A DNA stretch of 64,000 nt. Source: Chitinimonas viridis. Lineage in GTDB: Bacteria > Pseudomonadota > Gammaproteobacteria > Burkholderiales > Chitinimonadaceae. Shown one piece after another: positions 1-8,474 of this stretch; position 1 is the stretch's first letter, and each line of letters starts with the position of its first letter. Made by a program: the position numbers and the translations under genes. The notes beneath the pieces were generated by a model. It had not been told where the DNA came from. It was given only the letters and a program-made list of their open reading frames with translations, and did not search any database. The stretch lies in NCBI RefSeq assembly GCF_030409555.1, contig NZ_JAUFPU010000001.1:124001-188000 (forward strand), in the 5' to 3' direction.

Positions 1-1
1 T

Positions 2-1168
2 GCCTTTGGCAGCGATGAGATCACCCCACTGACCGAGCTGGAACCCGGCCTGCACCTGCTGCACCTGTCCAACGGCCCCACGCTGGCCTTCAAGGACATT
101 GCCATGCAGCTGCTGGGCCAGTTGTTCGAGTACGTCCTGGCCCGCCGTGGCGAATCGGTCAACATCGTCGGCGCAACTTCGGGCGATACCGGCTCCGCTG
201 CCGAATACGCCATGCGCGGCAAGCAGGGCGTCAACGTCTTCATGCTCAGCCCTCATGGCCGCATGAGCCCCTTCCAGCGGGCGCAGATGTTCAGCCTGCA
301 GGATGCCAACATCCACAACCTGGCAGTGGAAGGCACCTTTGACGACTGCCAGGATATCGTCAAGGCCATCAACAACGATGCCAGCTTCAAGGCTGGCTAC
401 AAGATCAGCGCCGTCAACTCCATCAACTGGGGCCGCATCGTTGCCCAAGTGGTGTATTACTTCCGTGCCTACCTCAAGGTAGTCGGCAAGATAGGCGACC
501 CAGTGGACTTCGTGGTGCCCTCGGGCAACTTCGGCAATATCTGCGCCGGCCATATCGCCCGCCAGATGGGCCTGCCCATAGGCAAGCTGGTGGTCGCCAC
601 CAACGAGAACGATGTGCTGGACGAGTTCTTCAAGACCGGCCGCTACACCGTGCGCGGCTCCGCCGCCACCCATGCTACCTCCAGCCCCTCCATGGACATC
701 TCCAAGGCCTCCAATCTGGAACGCTTTGTATTTGACCTGATAGACCGCGACAGTGCCGCGCTGGCCGGCCTGTGGCGCGAAGTGGATAGCACCGGCGGCT
801 TCGACTTTGGCAAGACGCCCTCGTTTGCCCGCATGGTGGGCGAGTTTGGCTTCAGCTCTGGCAAGAGCACCCATGCCGACCGTATCGCCACCATACGCAG
901 CGCCAAATCGCGCTGGAACGTGGTACTCGACCCGCACACGGCAGATGGCGTCAAGGTCGCACTGGAAAGCCGTCGTCCTGGCGTACCCATGGTCACCCTG
1001 GAAACCGCCCTGCCCGCCAAGTTCGAGGCCACCATCCTCGAAGCTCTGGGCGAACAGCCCCCGCGCCCCGCCGAGCTGGCCGATCTGGAAAGCCGCCCCC
1101 AGCGCAGCAGCGTGATGCCCAACGACGCGGATGCCATCAAGCAGTACCTGATCAGCACCTTGGGCTGA
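2..1168 (+). CDS. thrC: threonine synthase (5' end outside window)
   Basis: PLP-dependent enzyme converting O-phosphohomoserine to threonine in the cytoplasm. The open frame runs in from the left edge, so the N-terminus is missing and the first in-window ATG (104) is internal. The segment SNGPTLAFKDIAMQ just before and across it is the PLP-lysine motif of the family (Lys in FKD). Further on are a GATSGDTGSAA phosphate-binding loop and a VPSGNFGN loop, both typical of the ThrC fold. The C-terminal part, with an AATHATSSPSMDI segment, is complete to the TGA stop. Upstream neighbours (often hom) cannot be seen. Confidence 0.95.
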   Translation, partial: AFGSDEITPLTELEPGLHLLHLSNGPTLAFKDIAMQLLGQLFEYVLARRGESVNIVGATSGDTGSAAEYAMRGKQGVNVFMLSPHGRMSPFQRAQMFSLQDANIHNLAVEGTFDDCQDIVKAINNDASFKAGYKISAVNSINWGRIVAQVVYYFRAYLKVVGKIGDPVDFVVPSGNFGNICAGHIARQMGLPIGKLVVATNENDVLDEFFKTGRYTVRGSAATHATSSPSMDISKASNLERFVFDLIDRDSAALAGLWREVDSTGGFDFGKTPSFARMVGEFGFSSGKSTHADRIATIRSAKSRWNVVLDPHTADGVKVALESRRPGVPMVTLETALPAKFEATILEALGEQPPRPAELADLESRPQRSSVMPNDADAIKQYLISTLG

Positions 1169-1276
1169 TACGCCCATGCAAGAGGTAGCCGCCATCCGGC
1201 GGTTATCTCCTTGCATGCCAGCAGGCCGGCATGACAAGCACTATGCTTGAGGCAGTCCCCGTGCTGCACCTAGCCC

Positions 1277-2065
1277 ATGCGATTGCTGCCTCTGATCCTT
1301 TCCCTGCTTGCCCCTGCCGCGCTGGCTGCCAGCCCCGCCGGTACCGAGACCCTGCGCATCTGCGATGACGGCGGCGGTTGGCCGCCCTATATCTGGCAGG
1401 ATGGCAGCACGGCCGATGGCACCCCCATCCTGAAAGGCTACTCTGTCGATGTACTCAAGCGGATTGCCGACGATGCCGGGCTGGATTTCAAGATCGACAT
1501 GCTGCCCTGGGAGCGTTGCCAGGCGCTGCTGAAACGCGGTATGTACGAGTTGGCCCTGGGCGCCTCCCTCAATCCCGAACGGGAACGGGATTACATGCTC
1601 AGCCACGCCTACTACCAGACCACCAGCGTCTATTTCTACAGCCGCCAGCGCTACCCCAAGGGCCTGGCTGTACAACAGCTACCCGACCTGAAAAAGTATC
1701 GCGTTTGCGGCCTGCACGGCTACAACTACGAAACCTATGGCCTGGGGCCCAAGGACGTGGATCGGGGGACCTCGCAGTTCCCGCAGCTGATTGCCAAGCT
1801 GCATGCCGGGCATTGCGACCTGTTTATCGAGAAGCGCGAAGTCATGGTGGGCTTTAGCCTGACCGACGCCAAGATGAAGCGACTGCTGAACGACACCCGC
1901 CTGGCCAGCGCTCCCGTACCCGGTGTCACCGCCACCAGCTTCCATATGATGCTATCCCGCGCCACCCCCCGCAGCCGCGCCTTACTGACCCTGCTCAACG
2001 CCGGCATCGATGCCATGGCAGAAAATGGCGAACTGGCGAAGCTGCAGAAGCGCTACTTACCCTGA
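1277..2065 (+). CDS. periplasmic amino-acid-type solute-binding protein (SBP_bac_3)
   Basis: 262 aa. A hydrophobic N-terminus ending LAASPAGTE looks like a cleavable signal peptide. It is followed by a bacterial extracellular solute-binding family 3 fold: ICDDGGGWPPYIW at the start of the mature protein and GYSVDVLKRIADDAGL in the first lobe. No permease or ATPase gene is adjacent, so it is an orphan binding protein. Such orphans may serve a transporter encoded elsewhere or act as a signalling sensor. The ligand cannot be assigned. The start has no obvious Shine-Dalgarno sequence. A related protein is encoded at 35758-36546. Confidence 0.85.
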   Translation: MRLLPLILSLLAPAALAASPAGTETLRICDDGGGWPPYIWQDGSTADGTPILKGYSVDVLKRIADDAGLDFKIDMLPWERCQALLKRGMYELALGASLNPERERDYMLSHAYYQTTSVYFYSRQRYPKGLAVQQLPDLKKYRVCGLHGYNYETYGLGPKDVDRGTSQFPQLIAKLHAGHCDLFIEKREVMVGFSLTDAKMKRLLNDTRLASAPVPGVTATSFHMMLSRATPRSRALLTLLNAGIDAMAENGELAKLQKRYLP

Positions 2066-2243
2066 TGGTTAGGGTGAGGGATGGGAGCACAAGGCCGAAG
2101 TGCAGGTGATACCGCATGGGCCGGTTCGGAGCGTGCTGCGCCAGCCAGGCGACAGGGCGCTGAACGCCCCTACTACGGGTCAAATGCGCGCTCACTGATC
2201 GTGTCGGACTTACCTAAGCGACCTCCCGAAAATACAGCTGGCC

Positions 2244-2252
2244 TGATATACT
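2244..2252 (+). promoter_or_regulatory. possible extended -10 promoter upstream of tRNA-Leu(UAA)
   Basis: TG-A-TATACT fits an extended -10 element; no matching -35 is visible. It would start a transcript near 2259, leaving a leader of about 165 nt before tRNA-Leu. The leader contains an inverted repeat GTCGTT/AACGAC at 2329-2349. The 2066-2424 stretch holds no convincing gene. Confidence 0.3.
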
Positions 2253-2424
2253 GCGGCCCGCACAAAGTTTCAGGGGTACGCTGCTGAAAAGGTAGGAAGC
2301 TTGGAGCGCGCAGTGAGGATTTTCGCAAGTCGTTGATATCGTTAACGACGATGCAGACCGCCAATCCCGCTACATCGGTTCGATTCTTGACCCGCCTCCA
2401 CAACCACCAGCAGCTTGCCTCACC

Positions 2425-2509
2425 GCCCGGATGGTGAAACTGGTAGACACAAGGGACTTAAAATCCCTCGGCGCAAGCCGTGCCGGTTCGATTCCGGCTC
2501 CGGGCACCA
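2425..2509 (+). tRNA. tRNA-Leu (anticodon UAA)
   Basis: An 85-nt cloverleaf with encoded CCA. The 5' GCCCGGA pairs with the 3' TCCGGGC. The D-arm is GGTGAAACTGGTAGAC, and the anticodon stem GGGA/TCCC carries loop CTTAAAA, giving UAA. A long class-II variable arm and a GGTTCGATTCC T-arm follow. A strong terminator follows 33 nt downstream. The 3' ends of tRNA-Leu genes are frequent integration sites, and the DNA to the right looks accessory, but no integrase gene or duplicated tRNA end was found. Confidence 0.97.
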
Positions 2510-2542
2510 GAATACAGTCCGAGTAGTTCCAAGGAATTCCAG

Positions 2543-2577
2543 AAAACCCGTATCGTTGCTAGCGATGCGGGTTTTTT
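2543..2577 (+). terminator. rho-independent terminator of tRNA-Leu
   Basis: AAAACCCG-ATCG pairs with CGAT-CGGGTTTT around a short loop, followed by a T-run on the + strand. From here to 2979 (about 400 bp) I see no gene with a ribosome-binding site or recognisable family. Confidence 0.85.
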
Positions 2578-2979
2578 GTTGTCCTTGTGTGTCCATGAAG
2601 GTGTGTCCAGATCCAAGTTTTTGAGTACCTTTCTGTGTACCTACAAGCAGGCCCAAAGTACACAATCTGGTGACATCACATCCCGCTGACTGATCTAGCC
2701 ATCCGGCGTTAGTGTTCGGCCAGCTTGCGTATCTCGATGCCACTGGCGGCAAGCGCTGCCTGTACCGCTGCCGTTTCGACGGCAAGCTGGTATAGCTCGC
2801 CCTGGGACGTTACCCACCGTATCCTTCTCTGCGGCCTGTGAGTGTCTATCGGTACTTGTATTCACTACTTCCTTCTGAATCCATTGGACTATATTGGTTT
2901 TCGGTTGCCGGCAAGTCTGTAGGTCGGACGAAACCAGGCAACTAGTTGATACCACAAGCAAAATGGCCGGAGGAATCAG

Positions 2980-3729
2980 ATGAACCGAGGAGGAAGAGGC
3001 GGTGGCGGGCGTGGTGGCCGTGGTGGCGGCCCGGGCCGCGGGAATCAGGGCAATGTAGGCGATCGCCACGAGTTGCAACGGCGAGGCCAGCAGGCGGGTC
3101 AACAAGCCCAGGCCGCTGCCGATAGAGGCGATCATCGTGGTGCAGCGGCTGCTGCACAGGCTGCGGTCGACAACCTGCAGGGTGCGCGCAGAGCCCGTAT
3201 TGCAGATGGCGTGCGGTATGCTGGTGTGGGAGCCGGTCAGCTTGATGCGGCTCAGGATGATGGTCATCGCGGCGCACGCCAGCACGTGAATCAAGCTCTC
3301 CGGGAGGCACGCGATCAGTTGGCAGAAGCCCAGGCCGCAGTAGCCGCCGCTCCACCTCCTAGGCCGGCTGGCCCACCGCCACCCAACGCGTGGCAACAGC
3401 GCGCCGAGCGCGAAGCGGGTCGCCAGGAAGTGATCGCCGCATTCGCCCACCCGGTCAACGCTCAGCCCGTCCAGCTACAAGGTGCATGGGGGCAACGTCA
3501 TAACCTCGGCGGGGGACGTGGAGCTCCAGCTGCCGCGCCAGCGCAACACCAAGCGCCCCCTGCACCTCAGCAGGCTGGTCCCGCACAGCGCCATGCTCAC
3601 GCTGCCCCCGCGCCCGCTCAACCGGCGCCACAACAAAACGGCCAGCACCAGCAGCCAGGGCCACAAGGCCAACCAGGGCCAGGCGCACCACAGAGAGGCG
3701 GTAGAGGACGGGGTCGAGGGCGTGGCTGA
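2980..3729 (+). CDS. RGG-box, Ala/Gln/Pro-rich low-complexity protein, unknown function
   Basis: 249 aa, not assigned to any family I know. A good Shine-Dalgarno (GGAGG, 6 nt before ATG) selects this frame. The N-terminal 24 residues are almost only Gly and Arg in RGG/GRG repeats, and the C-terminus ends in another run of GRG repeats. In between are an Ala/Gln-rich, probably helical region (about 25-120), a PPPRP/PPPP proline stretch, and a His/Gln/Pro/Ala-rich disordered tail. There is no signal peptide or membrane segment. RGG boxes at both ends suggest RNA or nucleic-acid binding, or phase-separation behaviour; that is inference from composition. The gene stands alone beside tRNA-Leu in accessory-looking DNA. 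The opposite strand is also open here, but without an initiation signal. Confidence 0.6.
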   Translation: MNRGGRGGGGRGGRGGGPGRGNQGNVGDRHELQRRGQQAGQQAQAAADRGDHRGAAAAAQAAVDNLQGARRARIADGVRYAGVGAGQLDAAQDDGHRGARQHVNQALREARDQLAEAQAAVAAAPPPRPAGPPPPNAWQQRAEREAGRQEVIAAFAHPVNAQPVQLQGAWGQRHNLGGGRGAPAAAPAQHQAPPAPQQAGPAQRHAHAAPAPAQPAPQQNGQHQQPGPQGQPGPGAPQRGGRGRGRGRG

Positions 3730-3768
3730 GCACTTCCTTCAGCTTGATGCCAGGTAGGCGGGGGAGGC

Positions 3769-4059
3769 ATGCCCCGTTCAGGCGGTTATCGCGCGGACGC
3801 TGATGGATTGAACCAGGTGCGCACTATCTCGCAAGATGACATGGCGACCAGCCTGGCTGCTGCCCAAACCACGTTCGTCCGTCCCGGGGAAGGCGGCACC
3901 AAAACCTTACGCATGCACCTCAATGCGCTCCGCATTGTCCTTTATACGCAGAACCCAGGCGCACGTGATAGTGGCCCGGTAAGCAACAGCCCAGCGTTTC
4001 TGGCTAGGCAAGCACCACAGGCAAACAAGGGCGAGGCAAGCCCCCACAACAACGTCTGA
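3769..4059 (+). CDS. hypothetical protein, weak support
   Basis: A 96-codon frame 39 bp after the RGG gene. In-frame TGA at 3745 forces a start at 3769 or later. A GGGGGAGG purine run precedes the ATG but is only 1-2 nt away, too close for normal initiation. A second in-frame ATG lies at 3841. The product (MPRSGGYRADAD...) matches no family I recognise and has no signal peptide or TM segment. It could be a real small gene or chance; treat as tentative. Confidence 0.25.
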   Translation: MPRSGGYRADADGLNQVRTISQDDMATSLAAAQTTFVRPGEGGTKTLRMHLNALRIVLYTQNPGARDSGPVSNSPAFLARQAPQANKGEASPHNNV

Positions 4060-4077
4060 GGGATGTTGTAAACGGCG

Positions 4078-4845
4078 CTAAGCCTGCAGGCCGCCATCCA
4101 CCACCAAACTGTGGCCCACGACATAAGATGATTCCGGTGAGCTTAGCCACAGGATGGCGTTGGCGATTTCCTCGGCCTGGGCCAACCTGCCTATGGGGAT
4201 GGCTTGGGCCAGTTGCTCTTGGTGTGCCAGCAGCGCGGTGGCGTCGAGGTGCGCGGTACGGCGTGTGCGGCGTGGCGTTTCTGTGGCCCCTGGGCAGACG
4301 GCGTTGATGCGTATGCCACGCGAGATGTATTCCTTGGCCGTGGAGCGGGTAAGGCCGATGACCGCATGCTTACCTGCGCTATACATGGCTGCAGTGGGTG
4401 CACCGGACAAGCCGTTGATGGAAGAGACATTGACGATGGTGCCACCGCCCTGACGGAGCATGGCCTCGATCTGGTATTTCATGCAGTTGAAGACACCCAG
4501 CACGTCGGTCGAGGTACTGCGGCAGGCCTCGTCGAATGCCATTTCGTGGGTGTCCATGGCTTGTACGTCGCAGGCGGCGCTATTGACTGCACAGTCCAGC
4601 TTGCCAAAACGGTCCAGGGTAAAGGCCACGAGCGCAGCGACGGAGAGTGGGTCGGTAACATCGCAGGGGTGATAAGCGGCCTCGCCCTGCGTGCGCAGCA
4701 TCGACACTGCGGCCTCGCCCTGCTCCCGATTGCGTGCTGCCACGACCACCTTAGCGCCCCTGGCAATGAAGGCCTGTGCCGTTGCCAAGCCTATGCCTGT
4801 GGTGCCACCGGTAATCAGCGCTACGCTGCCTTGTAGACTATGCAT
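4078..4845 (-). CDS. SDR family NAD(P)-dependent oxidoreductase
   Basis: 255 aa, the normal length for a classical short-chain dehydrogenase/reductase. The cofactor loop TGGTTGIG is at residues 12-19, and CDV (61-63) places Asp62 near the adenine. NSA (88-90) takes the place of the usual NNAG. The catalytic set is Ser141/142, Tyr155 and Lys159 (YSAGK). The PG motif after the active site is present (VCPGATETP). The C-terminal IANAILWLSSPESSYVVGHSLVVDGG is typical of the glucose/3-oxoacyl-ACP reductase-like branch. The substrate is unknown. It lies 109 bp downstream of the AAA+ ATPase on the same strand, with no evidence that they are co-functional. Confidence 0.9.
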   Translation of the reverse strand: MHSLQGSVALITGGTTGIGLATAQAFIARGAKVVVAARNREQGEAAVSMLRTQGEAAYHPCDVTDPLSVAALVAFTLDRFGKLDCAVNSAACDVQAMDTHEMAFDEACRSTSTDVLGVFNCMKYQIEAMLRQGGGTIVNVSSINGLSGAPTAAMYSAGKHAVIGLTRSTAKEYISRGIRINAVCPGATETPRRTRRTAHLDATALLAHQEQLAQAIPIGRLAQAEEIANAILWLSSPESSYVVGHSLVVDGGLQA

Positions 4846-4954
4846 GGGTTTTCCAGCCGAAAGATGAAAGAGTGCCCTGCCCCGCCACAGACCGATGGTG
4901 GCCGTGTCAGCGCTCTAATACTGTCCTCTTGATGTGGCCCGGCGCGCAGGCCCG

Positions 4955-6109
4955 TCAGGCCCGGCCGCTCAAACGCAGCCACGCTACCCAGGCCTGGTCT
5001 TCTATCTCGTACGCGCCGCGTGACTCCTTCCAGATGATATCGCGCTCGCGCAGGGCATCAATGGCGTTCTGGACGGTGGCGGTGCTCAGCGGCACGGTGT
5101 CGGGCAGCAGGGCCTTGTAAGCGCTCATTGAGGCCTCTCCAAAGGGGGAGAACTGCCCTTCCTTGCTGGCCATGACGCGCACCACGGCCTGCTGCAGCGG
5201 TGTCAGCGATTCGAAGTCGCTCTTGACCTCCTGCCACACCCGGTCTTGCACCAAGTAGGCATCAGCCCTCAGCCGCATACTGAGATTGGGCGACTCCTGT
5301 GCCAGGGCAATATCGGCCACCAGGCTGCGCAGTAGTTCGGGGCGATTGCCCACCATCTCGAAGGCCTCGAACACAGCGACCGGGTCGAGCTGGTTATCGG
5401 CCGCCAGTGCACGGTTGACACTGGTGGTGTACTCGTCGGTGAACTCACGCCCCAGCAAGGGGAATGGCGTCACACGGGAGCCATAGAACGGCATCTTGGC
5501 GCTCATTACCAGATGGGCCAGCTTGTCGCGGCTGGAACCGGTGAACACCAGCATCAGGTCTGGGGCATCGCCAGAGCGGTTCATGGCATCGCGGGCAGCC
5601 TTGAGTGCATACATGGCTTGCAGGCCGCTGGGTGTCGTCAGGGCATGCTGGGCTTCATCCACCACCAGCATGACGGGGCGTTTGGCGATGCCATGCAGCA
5701 GCTCCAACGCCTGATGCAGGGTCACTCCGGCTGGCAGGCCGGGAACGGTCAGGTCCAGCGAGAGGGAGCCGGCAATCGTGATCTTGGACAGGCCTATGGC
5801 CTTGGCGGCTTTGCTGACCAGACCATGGAACTCGGCGATCTTCTGCTTGATGGCATCGGCAATCAGTTCGGCCGGATCGCTGGCCCTATCCGACCACAAG
5901 TCCACGTAGACAGTGGCCCAGCCACGCGCCTCGGCGGTGGGGATAAGATCCTCCCGCAGGAAGGTGGATTTGCCCACACGGCGCTGTGCCGCCAGGAACA
6001 AGCCTGAACGGGCATCGAGCAGCCCCTCGCCTGATAAGGCTTCACAAAAGCCCACGGCCAGGCTGGGTCGTCTGAAGGTATATCTTGCAGACGCAGCAGA
6101 GACAGACAC
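4955..6109 (-). CDS. AAA+ family ATP-binding protein (AAA_22/Orc-like)
   Basis: 384 aa from a GTG start; an in-frame TAA lies just upstream and GGAG sits 7 nt before the GTG, so the start is firm. Walker A AAQRRVGKSTF is at residues 40-50 (Lys47), Walker B VMLVVDEAQ at 146-154 (Asp151, Glu152), and a sensor-1-like LMLVFTGSS at 185-193. The C-terminal half (about 300-384) reads as a winged-helix-like domain. This layout resembles STAND/Orc1-Cdc6-type ATPases, often of unknown role; DNA or protein remodelling is inference. It has its own promoter with an 18-bp-spaced direct repeat. No toxin, nuclease or transposition gene is adjacent. Confidence 0.8.
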   Translation of the reverse strand: MSVSAASARYTFRRPSLAVGFCEALSGEGLLDARSGLFLAAQRRVGKSTFLREDLIPTAEARGWATVYVDLWSDRASDPAELIADAIKQKIAEFHGLVSKAAKAIGLSKITIAGSLSLDLTVPGLPAGVTLHQALELLHGIAKRPVMLVVDEAQHALTTPSGLQAMYALKAARDAMNRSGDAPDLMLVFTGSSRDKLAHLVMSAKMPFYGSRVTPFPLLGREFTDEYTTSVNRALAADNQLDPVAVFEAFEMVGNRPELLRSLVADIALAQESPNLSMRLRADAYLVQDRVWQEVKSDFESLTPLQQAVVRVMASKEGQFSPFGEASMSAYKALLPDTVPLSTATVQNAIDALRERDIIWKESRGAYEIEDQAWVAWLRLSGRA

Positions 6110-6143
6110 GGTTTACTCCATCCATCGGCGTTTATCTGGAATT

Positions 6144-6178
6144 ATTCTATCAAGATAAATTATCAATACAAGATAAAT
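6144..6178 (-). promoter_or_regulatory. promoter with direct repeat for the AAA+ ATPase gene
   Basis: On the minus strand TTGTAT and TAGAAT are separated by 16 bp and lie about 35 bp before the GTG start at 6109. A 10-bp direct repeat, ATTTATCTTG (minus strand), occurs at 6178-6169 and 6160-6151. The copies are 18 bp apart, overlap the -35 and spacer, and would bracket a regulator site. The AT-rich composition contrasts with the GC-rich surroundings. Confidence 0.55.
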
Positions 6179-6261
6179 ATCGATAAATGCCGATGGCCGG
6201 TATCGATATCCTGCATGCCACCGCCCCGCACCTACAGGCGGGCAGCGCGTACACCTCTGCC

Positions 6262-7143
6262 CTATAGCAATGGCAGGAAGATATCGGTGATGGCCTCATG
6301 CTCTGCCACATCAGGAAAGAAACGGACACGCTGGCAATACAGCGGAAAATCCCGCAGCGTCTCACCACTCTGCGGTAGCCATACAGCGTAGAGATAGTGC
6401 ACGCTGGCGGCCAGAGTGTCGTCAGAGCCGATATGCCGCAATACCGCACAGCGGCCTGCCGGCAAGATGATTTCAAACAAGCCCTCGCCATTGCCCGCGA
6501 CTGATAACTCGGTGGCGACACCGATATCCATACGGAAATCGGCAGGTGGCGATTCTGCAGGGTCGGTATAGAGCACGTTGAAGGTGGCGTGACGATGTGG
6601 CGGCAACTGCTTGCCCTTGCGCCAGGCGATAAAGCGCCGCACGGTATTACCGATCAGGGCTGGATGTCCCTGGTGCGCCATGGCCACCAAGCGCGTTGCT
6701 GGGAACTCGATCAAGCTGACGGCTTCCTGCGGTATCAAATGCTGCATATGTCTGGCCTCCGATGCCATTATGGGGTGGTAGGCCTCGTGCCACGCCCACC
6801 ATTGCGGCAAGCGCCGAAAGCCCGATGGTGTCTGACCCAGGCAACGCTTGAACGCTCGCGAGAACGCCTCGGGGCTATCGTAGCCATTGGCGATGGCGAT
6901 GTCGGTAATGGGCTGCTCCAGCCGGAACGCCAGCTGAAACGCCGCCCGCTTCATACGCCGGAGCTGGATGTAGCGGTAGACGCCTATACCCAGCAGGGCC
7001 GAGAACTGCCGGTGGAAATGGTATTTGGACAAGGCCGCCACCTCGCTCAGGTGTGCCGCGGTCAATTCATCCGCCAGATGCGTATCTATGTGTCGCAGTA
7101 CCTTGCGCAGCCTTGTGTAGTACGCCGCCATCCTTGTCGCCAT
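6262..7143 (-). CDS. AraC-family regulator with GyrI-like effector domain
   Basis: 293 aa. Residues about 10-110 carry two AraC helix-turn-helices (HLSEVAALSKYHFHRQFSALLG; YDSPEAFSRAFKRCLGQTPSGFR). Residues about 135-293 match the GyrI-like small-molecule-binding domain (SLIEFPATRLVAMAHQG; C-terminal IFLPLL), the architecture of Rob/SoxS-like multidrug regulators. It therefore probably activates efflux or stress genes on binding a hydrophobic ligand. AAGG lies 4 nt before the ATG. Its target is not evident from neighbours. A 387-bp gene-free stretch (7144-7530) follows upstream. Confidence 0.88.
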   Translation of the reverse strand: MATRMAAYYTRLRKVLRHIDTHLADELTAAHLSEVAALSKYHFHRQFSALLGIGVYRYIQLRRMKRAAFQLAFRLEQPITDIAIANGYDSPEAFSRAFKRCLGQTPSGFRRLPQWWAWHEAYHPIMASEARHMQHLIPQEAVSLIEFPATRLVAMAHQGHPALIGNTVRRFIAWRKGKQLPPHRHATFNVLYTDPAESPPADFRMDIGVATELSVAGNGEGLFEIILPAGRCAVLRHIGSDDTLAASVHYLYAVWLPQSGETLRDFPLYCQRVRFFPDVAEHEAITDIFLPLL

Positions 7144-7420
7144 GTCGCCTTGTCCTGATTAGCCACGCGCAGCATACCCATCCTGTGCCTGGCTGGCCTT
7201 GCAGAAGTTGCTCAAGACAGCCCTTCCCCCAGACCAACGCTGCATCAGCAACTATCGGCTGTATCGCTGTGCTCGGTGCCAACGGGGCTTTGCATCCCCA
7301 ACCGGGCTGCCAAGCGCCTGTTCACGATCTTTTCGCCCCGGCGTTCCGGGCTGTGCCGGATGGCGGACAAGGCATAAGCCGTGCCGCAGTACGGGTACCG
7401 CAAGCAGCTGGTAACGCCGG

Positions 7421-7458
7421 TCGCTGCCGCGGCGGTCGCTACCGCGGCGGTCGCCACC
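7421..7458. repeat. short GC-rich tandem repeat
   Basis: About 2.7 copies of a 15-bp unit (GCGGCGGTCGCTACC) lie in the otherwise featureless 7144-7530 interval. No promoter or gene was seen with it apart from the following cheR start. Confidence 0.6.
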
Positions 7459-7530
7459 GGCAATGCCCGGAACCTGGCGGGCCGGCGTCGGGGTGAAAAA
7501 ATCATGAACAGGCTCTAAGATAAGAAGACG

Positions 7531-8400
7531 ATGAAAGATACCCGCACCAGCCCTCCGCCCTTCGTCATACCGGCCATGAGTACCCCCGCCGTGCGGGAGT
7601 TCAAGTTCACCCAGCAGGATTTTGATCGGGTGAAGAAATTGATATACGACTATGCCGGCATCGCACTCAACGACAGCAAGCATGACATGGTCTATGGTCG
7701 CCTGGCCAAGCGCTTGCGGGCGCATGGTTTTGGCACCTTTCAGGAATACCTGGTACTACTGGAGAAAGGCGACGAGGCCGAGTGGGAAGCGTTCATCAAC
7801 TCGCTGACTACCAACCTCACATCCTTCTTCCGCGAGACCCACCACTTCCCGGTGCTACTGGAACACCTCAAGGCCAACCGTAGTGTCGGCACCCAGCATA
7901 TCTGGTGCTCAGCCGCCTCTACCGGTGAAGAACCCTGGTCACTGGCCATCACGGCAGCCGAAGCATTTGATAGCCTCAGGCCACCCGTCAAGATCATTGC
8001 CACCGATCTGGACACCAGCGTACTCAAGATTGCCCAGGCCGGCGTGTATAGCGCGGACAAGGTAGACAAACTGACACCGCAGCAACTGGGGCGTTTCTTC
8101 AACAAGCGGGCCGACGGCCATTACGAAATCAAGGCCGAGCTGCGTGAGATGATGACTTTTCGCCGGCAGAACCTGATAGACCCGCTCTGGTCAGTGCGTG
8201 GCCCATTCGACGCCATGTTCTGCCGTAACGTGATGATCTATTTCGACCGCGCTACCCAACTCAAGATACTGGAACGATTCGCCCCACTACTTAGGCCCAA
8301 TGGCCTGCTGTTCGTAGGCCACTCAGAAAACCTCTATCACGCCGCGCATCTGTTCAAGCTGCGCGGCAAGACGGTGTACGAGCTGGAGAAGCCTCGCTAG
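7531..8400 (+). CDS. cheR: CheR-type chemoreceptor glutamate O-methyltransferase
   Basis: 289 aa. An N-terminal helical CheR_N domain (about 20-75, FTQQDFDRVKKLIYDYAGIAL) precedes an SAM-binding methyltransferase domain containing WCSAASTGEEPWSLAI (about 127-142), ATDLDTSVL and FCRNVMIYFD, all CheR hallmarks. It would methylate glutamates on methyl-accepting chemotaxis proteins. It stands alone, with no che genes nearby, so it may serve a distant or alternative array. The start could also be the internal ATG at 7576; neither has a strong ribosome-binding site. It ends in a terminator shared with ppiD. Confidence 0.9.
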   Translation: MKDTRTSPPPFVIPAMSTPAVREFKFTQQDFDRVKKLIYDYAGIALNDSKHDMVYGRLAKRLRAHGFGTFQEYLVLLEKGDEAEWEAFINSLTTNLTSFFRETHHFPVLLEHLKANRSVGTQHIWCSAASTGEEPWSLAITAAEAFDSLRPPVKIIATDLDTSVLKIAQAGVYSADKVDKLTPQQLGRFFNKRADGHYEIKAELREMMTFRRQNLIDPLWSVRGPFDAMFCRNVMIYFDRATQLKILERFAPLLRPNGLLFVGHSENLYHAAHLFKLRGKTVYELEKPR

Positions 8401-8420
8401 CCGCCAGGCGACAGGCAACA

Positions 8421-8454
8421 AAAAAGCGCCCTGCAAAGACAGGGCGCTTTTCTT
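8421..8454. terminator. bidirectional terminator between cheR and ppiD
   Basis: AAAGCGCCCTG pairs with CAGGGCGCTTT around a 6-nt loop, with A/T runs on both sides, between convergent genes. Confidence 0.85.
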
Positions 8455-8474
8455 GGTAAGCACGGCCAGCGCGC

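Noticed and set aside
2376-2409. GGTTCGATTC followed by CGCCTCCAC resembles the 3' end of a tRNA or tmRNA.
   Set aside because: The T-stem has several mismatches, no matching 5' acceptor half is found within 400 bp, and the CCA is misplaced; not called as an RNA gene.
2695-3450. Long open frame on the minus strand opposite the RGG gene, with hydrophobic stretches.
   Set aside because: No ribosome-binding site and odd composition; best explained as the complement of the Gly/Arg/Ala-rich plus-strand gene.
2510-4077. Genomic island integrated at tRNA-Leu.
   Set aside because: No integrase, no duplicated tRNA 3' end and no mobility gene could be found; only the RGG gene and atypical content hint at it.
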